DNA of 64,000 nt from Hyphomicrobiales bacterium (GTDB taxonomy: Bacteria > Pseudomonadota > Alphaproteobacteria > Rhizobiales > Rhizobiaceae). Position numbers and translations under genes: made by a program. Of the stretch, positions 17,761 through 26,844 are shown piece after piece. Numbering within the stretch: position 1 is the first letter of the stretch; each line of letters opens with the position of its first letter. The stretch lies in NCBI GenBank assembly GCA_900472295.1, contig UCIA01000024.1:76577-140576 (forward strand). Direction: 5' to 3'. The notes beneath the pieces were generated by a model. The model did no database searches and had not been told where the DNA came from. It worked only from the letters and a program-made list of their open reading frames with translations.

Positions 17761-18404
17761 TTCGAAATGGTTCCCGCGCGCCGAGTATGGGTTACTGGCA
17801 CCTGCAGCCTTTCGGCGGTCCTCACGAGATCGGCCAGCGATGCTGCCTGCATCTTTTGCATGATCTTGCTTCGGTGGATTTGCAGCGTCACTTCACTGAT
17901 TCCAAGCTCGGCAGCCGCCTGCTTGTTGAGCAGACCGCTGACGACCAGCGGCAGAACTTGGCGTTCGCGAGAGGTCAGCAAGGAAAAGCGGCGCCGCAAC
18001 GTCAAAAGCTCGCCCCGCTCCAGGCGAGCGTCGCAATCCCGATCAATCGCCGTTTGGATGGACTTCATCAACTCGGTTTCGCTGAGGGGTTTGGTGAGGA
18101 AGTCGACGGCGCCGCGCTGGATGGCACCCACAGACGATGGAATGTCACCGTGTCCGGTGATGAACACGATAGGCGGATGTTGCTCGCTTTCGGTTTGCTT
18201 CTGAAATTCCAACCCGCCGACATCCGGAAGTTGTACATCGAGGATCAGGCAACCGGGCAGATCCGGCCGGGGAAAAGCCAGATAGTCGGCAATCGCATTG
18301 AAGGCGACGGAAGCCAAGCCTCTTGCCGCGAGAAGCTCGCATAGTGCCTCGCATATGCGTTGGTCATCATCTACGATGAACACGATACAGTCGTCCTGGG
18401 TCAT
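17757..18404 (-). CDS. FixJ/NarL-family response regulator
   Basis: A 215-residue receiver plus LuxR-type helix-turn-helix protein. Visible are IVDDDQ, Asp56 in LILDVQLP, FITGHGD, FLTKPL, then LLTSRERQVLPLV, GLLNKQAAAELG and VTLQIHRSKIM. It is the first regulator after the kinase gene (ATGA overlap at 18401-18404), so it is the most obvious direct partner of that kinase. It is paralogous to the regulators at 16637 and 41034. Confidence 0.93.
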   Translation of the reverse strand: MTQDDCIVFIVDDDQRICEALCELLAARGLASVAFNAIADYLAFPRPDLPGCLILDVQLPDVGGLEFQKQTESEQHPPIVFITGHGDIPSSVGAIQRGAVDFLTKPLSETELMKSIQTAIDRDCDARLERGELLTLRRRFSLLTSRERQVLPLVVSGLLNKQAAAELGISEVTLQIHRSKIMQKMQAASLADLVRTAERLQVPVTHTRRAGTISK

Positions 18405-20605
18405 GCCGCGTCACCCGTTTCGATCGGCAGCGTAAACGAGAACGCGGTTCCCCTTGGCTCGATGCTCTCTGCCCAAAGCCGGCCGTCGTGCGATTCCAAA
18501 ATGGAGCGGCTGATCGCCAGTCCCATACCCATCCCACCCTGCTTCGTTGTGAAGAACGGGTCGAAAACTCGTTCCGTCTCGGCAAGTCCTTCGCCATTGT
18601 CGCGGATTTCCACCAGGATCGCATTCTCTCCATGTCTGCGTGATCCAAGCTTCAGTGATCTCGACACGTCGGTTGTCGACTTCATTGCGTCGATTCCGTT
18701 GCGGACCAGATTGACCAGCACCTGCTGCATCTGCACGCGGTCCGCGAGAACTGGCGGCAGGCCCGCATCGAGATTCGCCTCAACAAAAATGCCCTGCGAT
18801 ATTATTTCGTCGAACATCAGCTGACGCACCTCGCCGATCACCTCGTTGAGATTGATTAAAGTTCTGGACGAAGCAGTTTGTTTAAAGAGTGCTCGTATTC
18901 GGCTAACTACGTCGGCCGCTGCCAGGGAATCGCGAACCATCCGCTCCGCGGTAATGCGTGCCCGCTGTAGGTTTGGAGGATCCGCAGACAGCCAGCGCAG
19001 ACAGGCATGACTGTTCGTGATGACTGCCGCCAAAGGCTGATTGACCTCGTGCGCGATCGATGCCGACAGTTCGGCGAGGCTCGCAAGCTGCGAAGCGCGC
19101 GAAAGCTTGTCCTGCGTCGCTCGGACGGCGTCGTGTGCGCTCATCTCATCGTCTATGTCGATAATGACGCCGTACCATTTCACGATGCGGCCATCGTCGT
19201 CCCTTAGGGGCTGCGCGCGGTTATCAACCCAACGATAGACGCCATCGCCTCGGCGATTGCGGTACCGCATGGCGAAATGCTCCCCGGTTTTCAATGATTG
19301 CATCAGTTTTCCCTTGACGGCTTCCACGTCATCGGGATGCATAAGCCGTCCAAGTGCCCCGTCTAGCTTGGAGCCTTCCTTGGGTTGGCTGTGGTCGATC
19401 TTGCGGCCGTAGTAGGTTTCCAGCTGCTTGTTGATGTAGGCTGGTTCACCTTCGGGCGTTACCGACCAGACCAGGGTCGGTATGGTGTCGACAAGCTGCT
19501 GGAGTTCATGCTGTCTGGCTCGCAATGCCTCTTCGACCCGTTTGCGGTCGTCGATGTCGGTGTTGCTCCCAAACCAATGGATCACAGTGCCGGAGTCATC
19601 GCGCACTGGTTCGACCTGAAAAAGGAACCATCGGTAGTGGCCATCGAAGCGGCGCAGCCGTGCTTCGATCTCGCCCGGCGCAGCAGCCGATAGAAGAGAT
19701 TGCCAGTATCCTACCAGCCCGCCTCGATCGTCCGGATGTATGACGGCAGTCCAGTTCCAATCGGTTGCCTGCTCCTGCGACAGCCCGGTATACTCGAGCC
19801 ATCTTCGGTTCAGGAATTCGGCGGACCCGTCTGGACGGGCGGACCAGACCAGTGTCGGAAGAGCGTCAATCAGCCGCTGGAGCCGAAACTCTTTGATTTC
19901 CGACGCCCGCTCCACTCTCTTCAAGCCGTCGATGTCGGTGTTGGCGTAGTCTTGATTGCCTTCAGGATCAGTGGTTATGATCTTCGCCGGGATGGTGTCG
20001 AGTATCGACCGGACATGGTGCTCACTCGCGCGCGGGGACTCCTCCGCGACCTTCTGGTTATCGATATCGAGCAAGATTCCATGCCACCCAATGAACTTGC
20101 CGTTCCGATCGCGCCTGGGGCAAGCAGCGACACGGAACCACCGATAGGTGCCATCGTGGCGACGAAGTCGGCACGCGCTATGAAATTCCTGCCCATTCTC
20201 GAGGCATTGCGACATGGGGCCTTCAGTTCGGGCGAAGTCCTCCGGATGAATAACTTGCCGGCAATGGAGATTGCTGGTGTCGACTGTGCCGAGGTAATCC
20301 CGAGAGCTTGTGTTCATCTTTGACAACCGGCCTTCCGCGTCGACGATCCATGCCAGCCCGGGAATGCCCTCCAAGAACTCGGTGGCATCATATCCGATAG
20401 AACCCAGCGCGCGCCGCCATTGCGGCCCTCGAATGAAAAACCCCATAAAGATCGCAGTCGAGGCGAGAGCCAAGCAAACATAAACACTCGCGCCGGCGGT
20501 CGGTGCTAAGTCGCTGGACAGCCAAAAAACCAACAAGCCAGCGCCGGAAATGGCTAATGTCGAGCCATACTTCCGCAGCGGCGGCATTGCTCTCATTTCG
20601 GGCAC
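18401..20605 (-). CDS. membrane-anchored multi-PAS sensor histidine kinase
   Basis: A 734-residue kinase. Two hydrophobic segments lie near the N-terminus (about residues 15-55). Three full PAS/PAC domains follow, each ending in a D-I/L-DID-like PAC tail (HGILLDIDNQK, FGSNTDIDDRK, YGVIIDIDDE), with a short fourth PAS fragment between the first two (ILDTIPAKIITTD). The transmitter has the phospho-acceptor His in SIAHEVNQPLAAV, then the HATPase N, G1 and G2 boxes (NLVRNGIDAM, EIRDNGEGL, GMGMGLAI). This FixL-like architecture lacks any sign of a particular ligand. It heads a four-gene operon with two FixJ-type regulators and a receiver. Confidence 0.93.
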   Translation of the reverse strand: MPEMRAMPPLRKYGSTLAISGAGLLVFWLSSDLAPTAGASVYVCLALASTAIFMGFFIRGPQWRRALGSIGYDATEFLEGIPGLAWIVDAEGRLSKMNTSSRDYLGTVDTSNLHCRQVIHPEDFARTEGPMSQCLENGQEFHSACRLRRHDGTYRWFRVAACPRRDRNGKFIGWHGILLDIDNQKVAEESPRASEHHVRSILDTIPAKIITTDPEGNQDYANTDIDGLKRVERASEIKEFRLQRLIDALPTLVWSARPDGSAEFLNRRWLEYTGLSQEQATDWNWTAVIHPDDRGGLVGYWQSLLSAAAPGEIEARLRRFDGHYRWFLFQVEPVRDDSGTVIHWFGSNTDIDDRKRVEEALRARQHELQQLVDTIPTLVWSVTPEGEPAYINKQLETYYGRKIDHSQPKEGSKLDGALGRLMHPDDVEAVKGKLMQSLKTGEHFAMRYRNRRGDGVYRWVDNRAQPLRDDDGRIVKWYGVIIDIDDEMSAHDAVRATQDKLSRASQLASLAELSASIAHEVNQPLAAVITNSHACLRWLSADPPNLQRARITAERMVRDSLAAADVVSRIRALFKQTASSRTLINLNEVIGEVRQLMFDEIISQGIFVEANLDAGLPPVLADRVQMQQVLVNLVRNGIDAMKSTTDVSRSLKLGSRRHGENAILVEIRDNGEGLAETERVFDPFFTTKQGGMGMGLAISRSILESHDGRLWAESIEPRGTAFSFTLPIETGDAA

Positions 20606-21191
20606 CTCCCGACGCGGCTACTGCCGCCGCGCCAAACGAGATTAGGGCCTCGCCCTGCATGCAATCAACGCACTGGGCCCTCCCCGATAGGCCGGCCTCC
20701 AAGCACACTATATCAGAACAGAACGCCGCCCGGCCATAATGGAAAGATGTGATAGACAGCCGGTCATCTGCCGCTGACGCGGAACCATGAACTTGGCGGA
20801 CCGCACCAGATGCGCTCCGGTACGTGGATCCCCGGCGCACAGGACGAGCAGACGTCGGTCTTCCGATACGACAGGCTCCGATTTTGGACACCCAGCACCC
20901 ACCGATGGGTACACTTGCAATCAAAGGGTTTAACCGCAAGAACGCGCCATGAGCCGCAAAGCAGACAAAGCCGGCCCACAAATCAGCCGGTAGGCTGCTG
21001 TCGAACATGATGGAAGGCGGCCGGTTTGAAAACGGTCCGAAAGTGGCAAGCATCAAACTTCGTTCGGGGATAGAGCGCTGGAGGCAGCGAACCTGCAAAG
21101 TCGATCACGCTGTGACGGTTTAAGACCGACGGCCTCGGTACTCGAAGCCACCGCTTTCAGCGGCAATTGCTACGCCGAGAGGAGCCTATAA
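20606..21191. other. intergenic region upstream of the kinase operon
   Basis: This divergent spacer holds the promoters of the leftward kinase operon and the rightward small exported protein. Short open frames on both strands (such as 20764-20979 minus, cysteine-rich) lack ribosome sites and family likeness. I see nothing else that can be supported. Confidence 0.3.
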
Positions 21192-21485
21192 ATGGATTGC
21201 AATCGAGCGCTCCAGATTTCACCCTTTGGCACCTGCGTTTTCACGTCGATCTGTCTTGCCGGTTCCCTAGCGACCGCCGCAGCCAATAACCAGGACACTG
21301 TGGCTGCCGTCGTTGCCGACCAAGTGCGAAGCCAAGGTTTCCCTTGCAGAAATCCGAGTTCTGCGGATCGCATTCAGGCTGAGTCCGCCCCAAATCAGAC
21401 CGCCTATCTGCTCAAGTGCGAAGGAGCGACCTACCGGGTTCTCTTGATTCCAGATCAGGCAGCTGAAGTCGCCAGGGTTGACTAG
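21192..21485 (+). CDS. small exported protein of unknown function
   Basis: A 97-residue protein with a signal peptide (hydrophobic stretch ending in SLATAAANN). A GAGGAG ribosome site lies eight bases before the ATG. The mature part carries one Cys pair context (FPCRNPSS and LLKCEGATYRV), so a disulfide is possible. The C-terminal strand-turn pattern LLKCEGATYRVLLIPD resembles PepSY-like or small rhizobial periplasmic proteins, but I cannot assign it. It lies 260 bases before a periplasmic Do-type protease, in the same direction. Confidence 0.65.
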   Translation: MDCNRALQISPFGTCVFTSICLAGSLATAAANNQDTVAAVVADQVRSQGFPCRNPSSADRIQAESAPNQTAYLLKCEGATYRVLLIPDQAAEVARVD

Positions 21486-21744
21486 AGCCCTGATGCAGGT
21501 TCCAGCGAGGCGACACTTTCAAATCGAAATGTTCAATCTTTCTCAGAAGAAACTGCGTTGTCCCGCGAATGACTGCCGGTCTTGCAAACAAAAATGCAAC
21601 CCAGAAGCATCAACCTACCCAAATCGGCGCGATCGGAAGTTCATCCGCGAGGCACGCACATCCGATCAGCCATACGCCGGATAGACGGTTCCCAAGAGGA
21701 ACACGCCACGGCGACAGGACCAAAGCCTCGCTCGGATCGCGATC

Positions 21745-23262
21745 ATGTCAATTGTAAACTTCCTGCGCAGGCACCGCGCGGTGCTGCTCTACTCCACCGG
21801 CTTGGTAGCAACCGGGGTCGCTCTAAGTTCGAGTTTGGCCGATACACAAGTGAATTCGTCCACGGTCGCCTCCGCGAGAGGCACTTCGGCTGCCTCCTAT
21901 GCTCCGATCGTAGCGGCCGACAAGCCGGCGGTGGTGACGATCACGTCGATCATGAAGACTTCATCGGGGCCCGATGACCAAACGCAGCCTTCAGACGGCG
22001 GGCTGCCTTCCGGTGAGCCGTTGCCGAAATTCTTTAGCAATCGACGAATCCCGATGCCCAAGGCCCCCCAGCAACAAGGGACGCAACTGGCAGAGGCGCT
22101 TGGTTCCGGCTTCATCATCAGTTCAGACGGCACTATCGTAACCAACAACCATGTCGTCGACGGAGCTTCGGATATCATGGTGACGCTTGACAATGGAACC
22201 GAACTGCCGGCGGCCCTTGTCGGCCAAGACGCGAAATCGGACCTTGCGGTCCTGAAGGTAAAGGCTGGGAAGCCCCTCCCATTTGTTGCCTGGGGTGATT
22301 CCGACGCGCTCAGGGCAGGCGATGCAATTCTGGCGATTGGCAATCCTTTCGGCATCGGAACCACCGTAACTGCGGGGATCGTTTCCGCTCGCGGGCGAGA
22401 CCTCAACAGCGGTCCTTACGATGATTTCCTCCAGATCGACGCGCCGATCAATCACGGCAATTCAGGTGGGCCGCTTGTCGACATCAGCGGGGCCGTCGTG
22501 GGTATCAACACCGCGATCTACTCACCCAATGGCGGCAGCGTCGGCGTCGGATTTGCGATTCCTTCCAATGAGGCCAAACAGATCGTCGCCAAGCTTGTAA
22601 AGAACGGTTCGATTGAACATGGGCAGCTCGGCATAGAGATGCAGCCGGTTACAATGGACCTCGCCGACGCCCTCGGTCTGCCGACGCCTGACGGTGCTTT
22701 GGTCGCTTCTGTCGGCGATGGATCGCCCGCGGCACATGCGGGCATCGAAACCGGCGACGTCATCACCGAATTTGCCGGTCAAATCGTCAAGGAGCCCAAG
22801 ACCTTGTCTCGAGCCGTGGCAGATCTCTTGCCGGGGAAAAAGGAGACGATGTCCATTTGGCGCAATGGGAAGACAATTGCGTTATCGGTGGTCGTAGGTG
22901 GCAATGACGACAGCGTCAAACGGGTGACCGTAATCAACTCCTCCCATTCGTTGCATTCCAGTTTTCCAACACTCGGCCTGGCGCTTGGCGACCTCGATCA
23001 AACCGTCCGGCAGGCCCTGAATGTGCCTTCGCAGGTGCGCGGCGCCGTGGTCGAGGGTGTCGATCAGGACCAGCCGGCGGCCACCTCGGGTATTGAATTG
23101 GGCGATATCATAGTGTCGGTCAATCGCGTGCCGGTACAGACTGCTGAGGAGACAAGCCAGGCCATCAGCGCCGCGGCAAAATCCAGCAAGAAGTCGGTTC
23201 TGCTGCTGATCAAGCGTGGTGAACAGCAGACTTTCATCGCCGTGCCCTATAGCAATCGCTGA
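21745..23262 (+). CDS. Do-type periplasmic serine endoprotease (DegP/MucD-like)
   Basis: A 505-residue HtrA-family protease/chaperone. The trypsin-like triad is visible: His136 in TNNHVVDGA, Asp166 in KSDLAVLK, Ser240 in HGNSGGPLVD. Two PDZ domains follow, one around LADALGLPTPDGALV and one around VRQALNVPSQVRGAVV with the ligand-loop context of each. A hydrophobic segment near residues 11-28 anchors or exports the protein. The Q-linker with GGLPSGEPLPKF matches the flexible LA-loop region. It degrades or refolds misfolded envelope proteins. It appears to be a single gene with its own promoter. Confidence 0.95.
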   Translation: MSIVNFLRRHRAVLLYSTGLVATGVALSSSLADTQVNSSTVASARGTSAASYAPIVAADKPAVVTITSIMKTSSGPDDQTQPSDGGLPSGEPLPKFFSNRRIPMPKAPQQQGTQLAEALGSGFIISSDGTIVTNNHVVDGASDIMVTLDNGTELPAALVGQDAKSDLAVLKVKAGKPLPFVAWGDSDALRAGDAILAIGNPFGIGTTVTAGIVSARGRDLNSGPYDDFLQIDAPINHGNSGGPLVDISGAVVGINTAIYSPNGGSVGVGFAIPSNEAKQIVAKLVKNGSIEHGQLGIEMQPVTMDLADALGLPTPDGALVASVGDGSPAAHAGIETGDVITEFAGQIVKEPKTLSRAVADLLPGKKETMSIWRNGKTIALSVVVGGNDDSVKRVTVINSSHSLHSSFPTLGLALGDLDQTVRQALNVPSQVRGAVVEGVDQDQPAATSGIELGDIIVSVNRVPVQTAEETSQAISAAAKSSKKSVLLLIKRGEQQTFIAVPYSNR

Positions 23263-23495
23263 CATGGAACGTGAGGATGCCCAACCTCGTAGGGGACTTC
23301 AGATTGCCTCGCTAGCGACGAAGCGCAAACAGCAGAAATGGACGCACGCTGCACCCGCCAATCTCGCAGAACGAGATCTCAGGTCAAGCACAGCGCAGGT
23401 AAGAGCCAGCGCAAGTCTCGCTCGAAGACCGTTGGCTTCACAGCAGACGAGTTTCATGGGAAGCGAGATTCGCAGCCCGACCAGCCGGCCAGGGT

Positions 23496-24554
23496 CTATC
23501 CGAAGCTCCGCCGATAGGCACTCGGCGTCAAGCCGGTCGCCTTGCGAAAAGCGGCCGTGAATGAACTGGTTTCGCTGTATCCGACAGTCAATCCGATGCC
23601 CGTCACCGAATGAGCGCGCGTCGCAAGGAGGCCTTTGGCATGCTCGATTCGACGGCTGGTGAGGTATTGGTGCGGAGGCACCCCAAAAGACAGCTTGAAA
23701 GCGCGGCAAAAATAACATGAGCTCAACTTGGCAAGCTTCGCGAGAGTGGCGAGCGGTACCGGTTCGCCCAAATGCGCCTCGATGTGCGCCGTGACTATCC
23801 GCTGCTGCCAAGCTGCAAGCCCACCTCGAAGCTGAGGTTCGGCTCTTGGCGTCCCCTCTTGGGATCGGATCAATTCATGGGCTAGGACCATGCCCAGTGC
23901 TTCCAGATAGGATTGATTCTTTGGGGCTGGACTTTCGAGCGATCTCATGAGTTTGAGGGCCGTGCCCAAAAGCGTCGCGTCCTGGAAGAAAAGCTTAGCC
24001 GCGAAAGCCACATCTGTCGTGCCGGCGTTGAAAGGAACTTTGAGCTTGGCAGGCTCAAGATAGACAAACATGAGGCGCGCAAACGTGCGCGGCGCATGCC
24101 ATTCAAGATATTCGCAACCGGCGGGCACCAAGGTGAGCCGGCGACCAAAGTCCCGCAGTTTCGATCGAGGCAAACCTTCGACGAAGGTATCACCGTCTCG
24201 CCGCGTACCCTGTTCGTAGACCACCAACAAGTGCATGGGCGCGCGAAACCGGAATTCGAATTTGTCATGGCCGACGGCCTGGACTACCTCGGCAAAGATC
24301 CCATCCGAAATCGCCGTGCGACTAATCACTGTGTCGGCTGAAGATATCTCGACACGGTGGTCGGCTCCATCGGCGCTCCGGCGCCGCAACTGGGCGTGCG
24401 CAACGGAGTTGGCACGTTGTGCCTTTTCGCGCTTGAACGGACCACGCCAATCCGCCGACGGCAATGGTCCCGGTTGCTCGGGCCTCGGAGCTTTGTCCGC
24501 GAAGGCAGAAACCGCGAGTGTAACGATGGCGCTGGGAGCAGGATTCATCAACAT
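23496..24554 (-). CDS. AraC-family transcriptional regulator
   Basis: A 352-residue regulator. The C-terminal 100 residues hold the two AraC helix-turn-helix units: VPLATLAKLAKLSSCYFCRAFK and, after the linker, RAHSVTGIGLTVGYSETSSFTAAFRK, ending ATGLTPSAYRRSF; the motifs are quoted in short pieces. The N-terminal 230 residues form a cupin-like sensor region (LTLVPAGCEYLEWH). AraC proteins of this shape bind a small ligand and often control a neighbouring gene; none is adjacent, so the target is unknown. ATG 24554 or the one two codons later could be used. Confidence 0.9.
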   Translation of the reverse strand: MLMNPAPSAIVTLAVSAFADKAPRPEQPGPLPSADWRGPFKREKAQRANSVAHAQLRRRSADGADHRVEISSADTVISRTAISDGIFAEVVQAVGHDKFEFRFRAPMHLLVVYEQGTRRDGDTFVEGLPRSKLRDFGRRLTLVPAGCEYLEWHAPRTFARLMFVYLEPAKLKVPFNAGTTDVAFAAKLFFQDATLLGTALKLMRSLESPAPKNQSYLEALGMVLAHELIRSQEGTPRAEPQLRGGLAAWQQRIVTAHIEAHLGEPVPLATLAKLAKLSSCYFCRAFKLSFGVPPHQYLTSRRIEHAKGLLATRAHSVTGIGLTVGYSETSSFTAAFRKATGLTPSAYRRSFG

Positions 24555-25075
24555 GGCTTGGCGTACATCCTTCGGGTTATCCCATCTGATGTCAGCCTAA
24601 GGTGCCAGCGATGATTTATCCCATCCTACATCCGTAGGCGGTAATAGAGTATTGGTTTGGAATACCCATACCTTGGTTTGTCATTGGACATCGGAGTTGA
24701 TAGCAATTGCATTTGCGCTGTGGGAACCATTTGGCCGGCTCTTCAATCACGCCGATCCCAGAGAATTGGTCATTGGCGCTGCTGGACTTGCCGTCTTATG
24801 ACCTTGAAAAAGGGGCTCCATATGCCCTGGACTTTCGACGTCACGCGAAATCCGCAAGCTGGATGCAAAGCCCGCAAGAACGACGAAGCACCCGTGGCAA
24901 AGAAGCACTATATTGTACGTCGGCGCTGATCGATGATTTGATCTCCCTTCCATCCACCCATCGTTGCAGCGCTCCAACTCGTGCGAGATTGATCCTGCGG
25001 GCCCCCTCCCTCGCTCGCTGATTAATGTGACGGCGCCCTCTCCCCCCGGGAGCGTCTCTCACCGCTCGGGTTCTT

Positions 25076-25108
25076 GGGCCGATGACATGCGGTCATCGGC
25101 CCATTTTT
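25076..25108 (+). terminator. rho-independent terminator with no obvious upstream gene
   Basis: A perfect 11-bp stem (GGGCCGATGAC pairing with GTCATCGGCCC) with a five-base loop ATGCG is followed by ATTTTT. The T-run lies only on the plus-strand side, so it ends a rightward transcript. No plausible plus-strand coding gene ends just before it; the nearest is the HtrA gene 1.8 kb upstream. A small RNA from about 24.9-25.1 kb is the simplest explanation. Confidence 0.7.
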
Positions 25109-25401
25109 CCTCCTGCCTCCCGAGCCGAACCGATTCACTGTTGGTCAAAGCATTTCCGGCGTCGGCACCGTCTGCAATGCGACTTGCTTGCGGCACGATA
25201 TGTAGTGCGGGCTCGGAGACAAGTATCCAATGTCGCCGCAGGGGCTCTACCTCCCAATGGTGACGTTCTAGACGGGAAGGAATGGACAGCTCCGTCGGCT
25301 TTTTCGCCAAACTCTGCCAAAGATGGGCCCATGCCATCTAAAGTTGACGGCGTGGTCAAGGCAGCTTCAGCCGCAATCACAAACTCGCGTAAGCGTTTGC
25401 A

Positions 25402-25566
25402 TCAAAACCGATTTGTGATGCCTGAAAAGAGGCCGGAATCGGCCGAGGGATAATTGTCCCCGTCGTTATGAGAGGCGATACGGGCTTCTTGACCCATCTG
25501 GTCGGTTGTCTGTTCTTGGACAGGCTCGGCAACGGTGAGTGGTTGCTGTTCGTTTTCGCGCGACAT
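25402..25566 (-). CDS. small acidic hypothetical protein
   Basis: A 54-codon ORF starting MSRENEQQPLT and ending GITNRF. It is acidic and glutamine-rich (QEQTTDQMGQEA), which differs from the arginine/proline-rich noise of neighbouring frames. A GGTGAAG-type purine stretch lies ahead of the ATG but is not a strong ribosome site. No family is recognised and no membrane or signal segment is present. It might be a small stress-type protein; existence is more likely than not but unproven. Confidence 0.4.
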   Translation of the reverse strand: MSRENEQQPLTVAEPVQEQTTDQMGQEARIASHNDGDNYPSADSGLFSGITNRF

Positions 25567-25935
25567 GATTGAACTTCACCTGCGTGCCTCCCGAAGGCGA
25601 ACCTGTTGCGGGGCCCGAGCGGTGGACAGTGCCGAGAATGCAACTGCGATTGGAAGAGAGCTCTTGTGTTTCACCCGTTGTTCTGTTGGACAGCCGGCGA
25701 AACTTGAATTGACGACAGAATTGTCGCTCATGTCGGTGACGTTCCGTACGTTTTGAAACACCTCTCGGGCCAGTGTGTGAGACACATCCAACGTGGTGTT
25801 TATCTTCATAATCTTGTAGTCTAACTCCATCAAGAAAAAGCGATGCGGAGCACTAGGGCTCCCCTTGTCTTCCGCTTGGCTTCGTCTGGCATTCGCTGAG
25901 AATCCAGGTTGTTCATACACAACGCGTGCGCGCGA

Positions 25936-26844
25936 TCAGTCGAAGATCGGCTTGCCGATTGCGTTCGAAAAAATGTTGCCGAGATAGAAGTGGACCTGTG
26001 CACGCACGCCGATGTCGTGGCCGGAACTCTCATTGATCGGAATGATCGCTTCCACCCCGAGTTGGGCGTACTCGCCCACCCAGATGATGCCAGGATTGAT
26101 CGTGCCCGTGGTCTCTCCGGCCGACGGTCCGTTCAGCGGCGTCTGCATCGCAAATTCCACCAGCGGTACCAAACCCTCGGCGAAGCGATGAGCATTCCCC
26201 TTGTCCGTGGAATGCGAATTGGTGAGCAGGCTGTATTCCAGGGCAAAGCCCCATTGCAGGATGTCAGGGTTGTCGATCGCGGTGGTGCCGGTCACCGTGG
26301 TGGATTCGGTTGGCAGTGCGACTCCGAGGGTTGCGGTGACATTGACCGGTCGCAGCCACGCCATAGAATCCGACAGATCGCCGAAGCCCTTGCCCACGTA
26401 AACGGTGGGCGTCAGGACGGAGAACGACTTGGCACCGACGTCGGACGATCCGGTGCCGCCCAGTGCCAGCGTGCCGCCTGCCGAGAGCACGAACTCATGC
26501 TCGGCACTGGAATAGAGTTCGTACTGTGTGCCGAGCACCAGATCGTCGAAGCCCGCCCGTGTGTTTCCCCCCCGATCGATCATGCGGTAGTTCGCGGTGA
26601 ACGAAATCGACCAATCGGGGGTGACGAGCTTGCTGTAGGAGAAGGGAAAATCGACTTCGCGCGAGGCGGTGTCAGGCAACTGCGTCAACTGGGGAAAATT
26701 GACGAAGTCGGCCGGGGTGGGAACGACGGTCGCCAGGGTCGAGGGAAAGAAGCGGTCCCCAACATAAGACGCCGACGCTTCCGAACTTGCAACGAGAGAC
26801 AATAAGACGCTGGGCACCGTCAGATGCCAGAACCGGTTAGCCAT
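25936..26844 (-). CDS. exported outer-membrane beta-barrel protein (phenol-degradation MetA/transporter-like)
   Basis: A 302-residue protein with a signal peptide (LLSLVASSEASAS). The body alternates in short amphipathic strands: WSISFTANYRMIDRG, DDLVLGTQYELYSSAEHEF, SVLTPTVYVGKGFGD and AQVHFYLGNIF. This fits the 'putative MetA-pathway of phenol degradation' outer-membrane family. The C-terminus ends in Phe-Asp rather than a terminal aromatic. GGAGAG ahead of the ATG is a good ribosome site. A small ORF ends nine bases upstream, so the two are probably co-expressed. Function is unknown. Confidence 0.7.
   Translation of the reverse strand: MANRFWHLTVPSVLLSLVASSEASASYVGDRFFPSTLATVVPTPADFVNFPQLTQLPDTASREVDFPFSYSKLVTPDWSISFTANYRMIDRGGNTRAGFDDLVLGTQYELYSSAEHEFVLSAGGTLALGGTGSSDVGAKSFSVLTPTVYVGKGFGDLSDSMAWLRPVNVTATLGVALPTESTTVTGTTAIDNPDILQWGFALEYSLLTNSHSTDKGNAHRFAEGLVPLVEFAMQTPLNGPSAGETTGTINPGIIWVGEYAQLGVEAIIPINESSGHDIGVRAQVHFYLGNIFSNAIGKPIFD

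Larger units (their letters stand above)
24555..25935. other. long gene-poor region with an orphan terminator and small ORFs
   Basis: Nearly 1.4 kb without a recognisable large gene. Supported items are a strong rho-independent terminator at 25076-25108 and a 54-residue minus-strand ORF at 25402-25566. Weaker candidates are a 35-codon plus ORF starting at the MPWTFDV methionine near 24821, with a GGGG box ahead of it, and a minus ORF at 25576-25830 directly upstream of the 54-residue one. Neither shows a convincing family or bias. Confidence 0.4.

Noticed and set aside
25576..25830. 84-residue minus-strand ORF upstream of the 54-residue one
   Set aside because: No ribosome site, weak codon bias and no family likeness.
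25909..26805. 298-codon plus-strand open frame
   Set aside because: Antisense to the beta-barrel gene; no ribosome site and shadow-like composition.
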